In this document: positions 41,801 through 41,801 of the stretch, piece after piece
Layout: each line of letters begins with the position of its first letter
How positions within the stretch are numbered: the stretch's first letter is position 1
Assembly (NCBI GenBank): GCA_900553815.1
Contig: USEY01000027.1
Location: 1-41,801, forward strand
Direction: 5' to 3'
Length of the DNA: 41,801 nucleotides
Origin: an uncultured Bacteroides sp.
GTDB lineage: Bacteria; Bacteroidota; Bacteroidia; Bacteroidales; Bacteroidaceae
Notes under the pieces: model-generated
Databases searched by the model: none
The model's input: the letters and a program-made list of their open reading frames with translations, nothing else
Told to the model about the DNA's origin: nothing
Translations under genes and position numbers: made by a program

Positions 41801-41801
41801 A

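Overview
The window looks like a chromosomal segment of a Bacteroidaceae bacterium (Bacteroides or Phocaeicola type). The evidence is the gene content (GldH, RicT with a basic tail, exported TldD, PspC and GNAT genes inside an arg operon), Bacteroidetes sigma-factor promoters of the form TTTG-N18..21-TAnnTTTG, and many SPI/SPII exported proteins. Most of it is ordinary housekeeping. The two ends are clearly more AT-rich than the middle.

Layout. 1-2000: an AT-rich SGNH esterase next to one copy of a 54-bp repeat, convergent with an exported transthyretin-like hydroxyisourate hydrolase. 2100-6850: folP-cdaA (folate; c-di-AMP synthesis) then tldD-tldE (metalloprotease pair). 6960-8000: lrgA-lrgB on the minus strand. 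8595-11701: three exported proteins (LPP20-like, DUF4384-like, transglutaminase-like) forming an uncharacterised envelope locus. 11888-15784: pta-ackA and an alkaline phosphatase. 15986-16183: nine units of a 22-bp tandem repeat. 16299-20437: MIP18/SufT-like protein, TlpA-like lipoprotein, LpxH and an unusual deacetylase/beta-lactamase-fold fusion. 20718-25053: metF-holB-ricT-gldH. 25183-25315: a second, unrelated 22-bp array bounded by inverted ends. 25799-27835 (minus): M13 peptidase lipoprotein. 28417-28853 (minus): a promoter with small broken ORFs. 28939-30915 (minus): ABC-F ATPase. 31032-35794: a five-gene operon (HPr-kinase-like, Ser/His signal-peptidase-like, PqqD/RRE, nucleotidyltransferase, ABC exporter) that looks like the tailoring and export part of a modified-peptide system without a visible precursor. 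36019-41316: argR, acylglutamate-synthase-like GNAT, argG, PspC, argC, four-helix-bundle protein, argD. 41463-41789 (minus): unknown AT-rich gene that starts inside the second copy of the 54-bp repeat.

The strongest candidates for new biology are: (i) the exact 54-bp inverted repeat at the two ends of the window, which carries the first 14 codons of an ORF and a CGGTAAA-AA-TTTACCG dyad; (ii) the PqqD/HprK/S26/NTase/ABC operon; (iii) two intergenic arrays with the same 22-bp period but unrelated sequence; and (iv) a family of imperfect intergenic inverted repeats with one architecture but different sequence, one of which encloses a four-helix-bundle gene inserted in the arg operon. All functions are inferred by reading the sequence; no database search was run.
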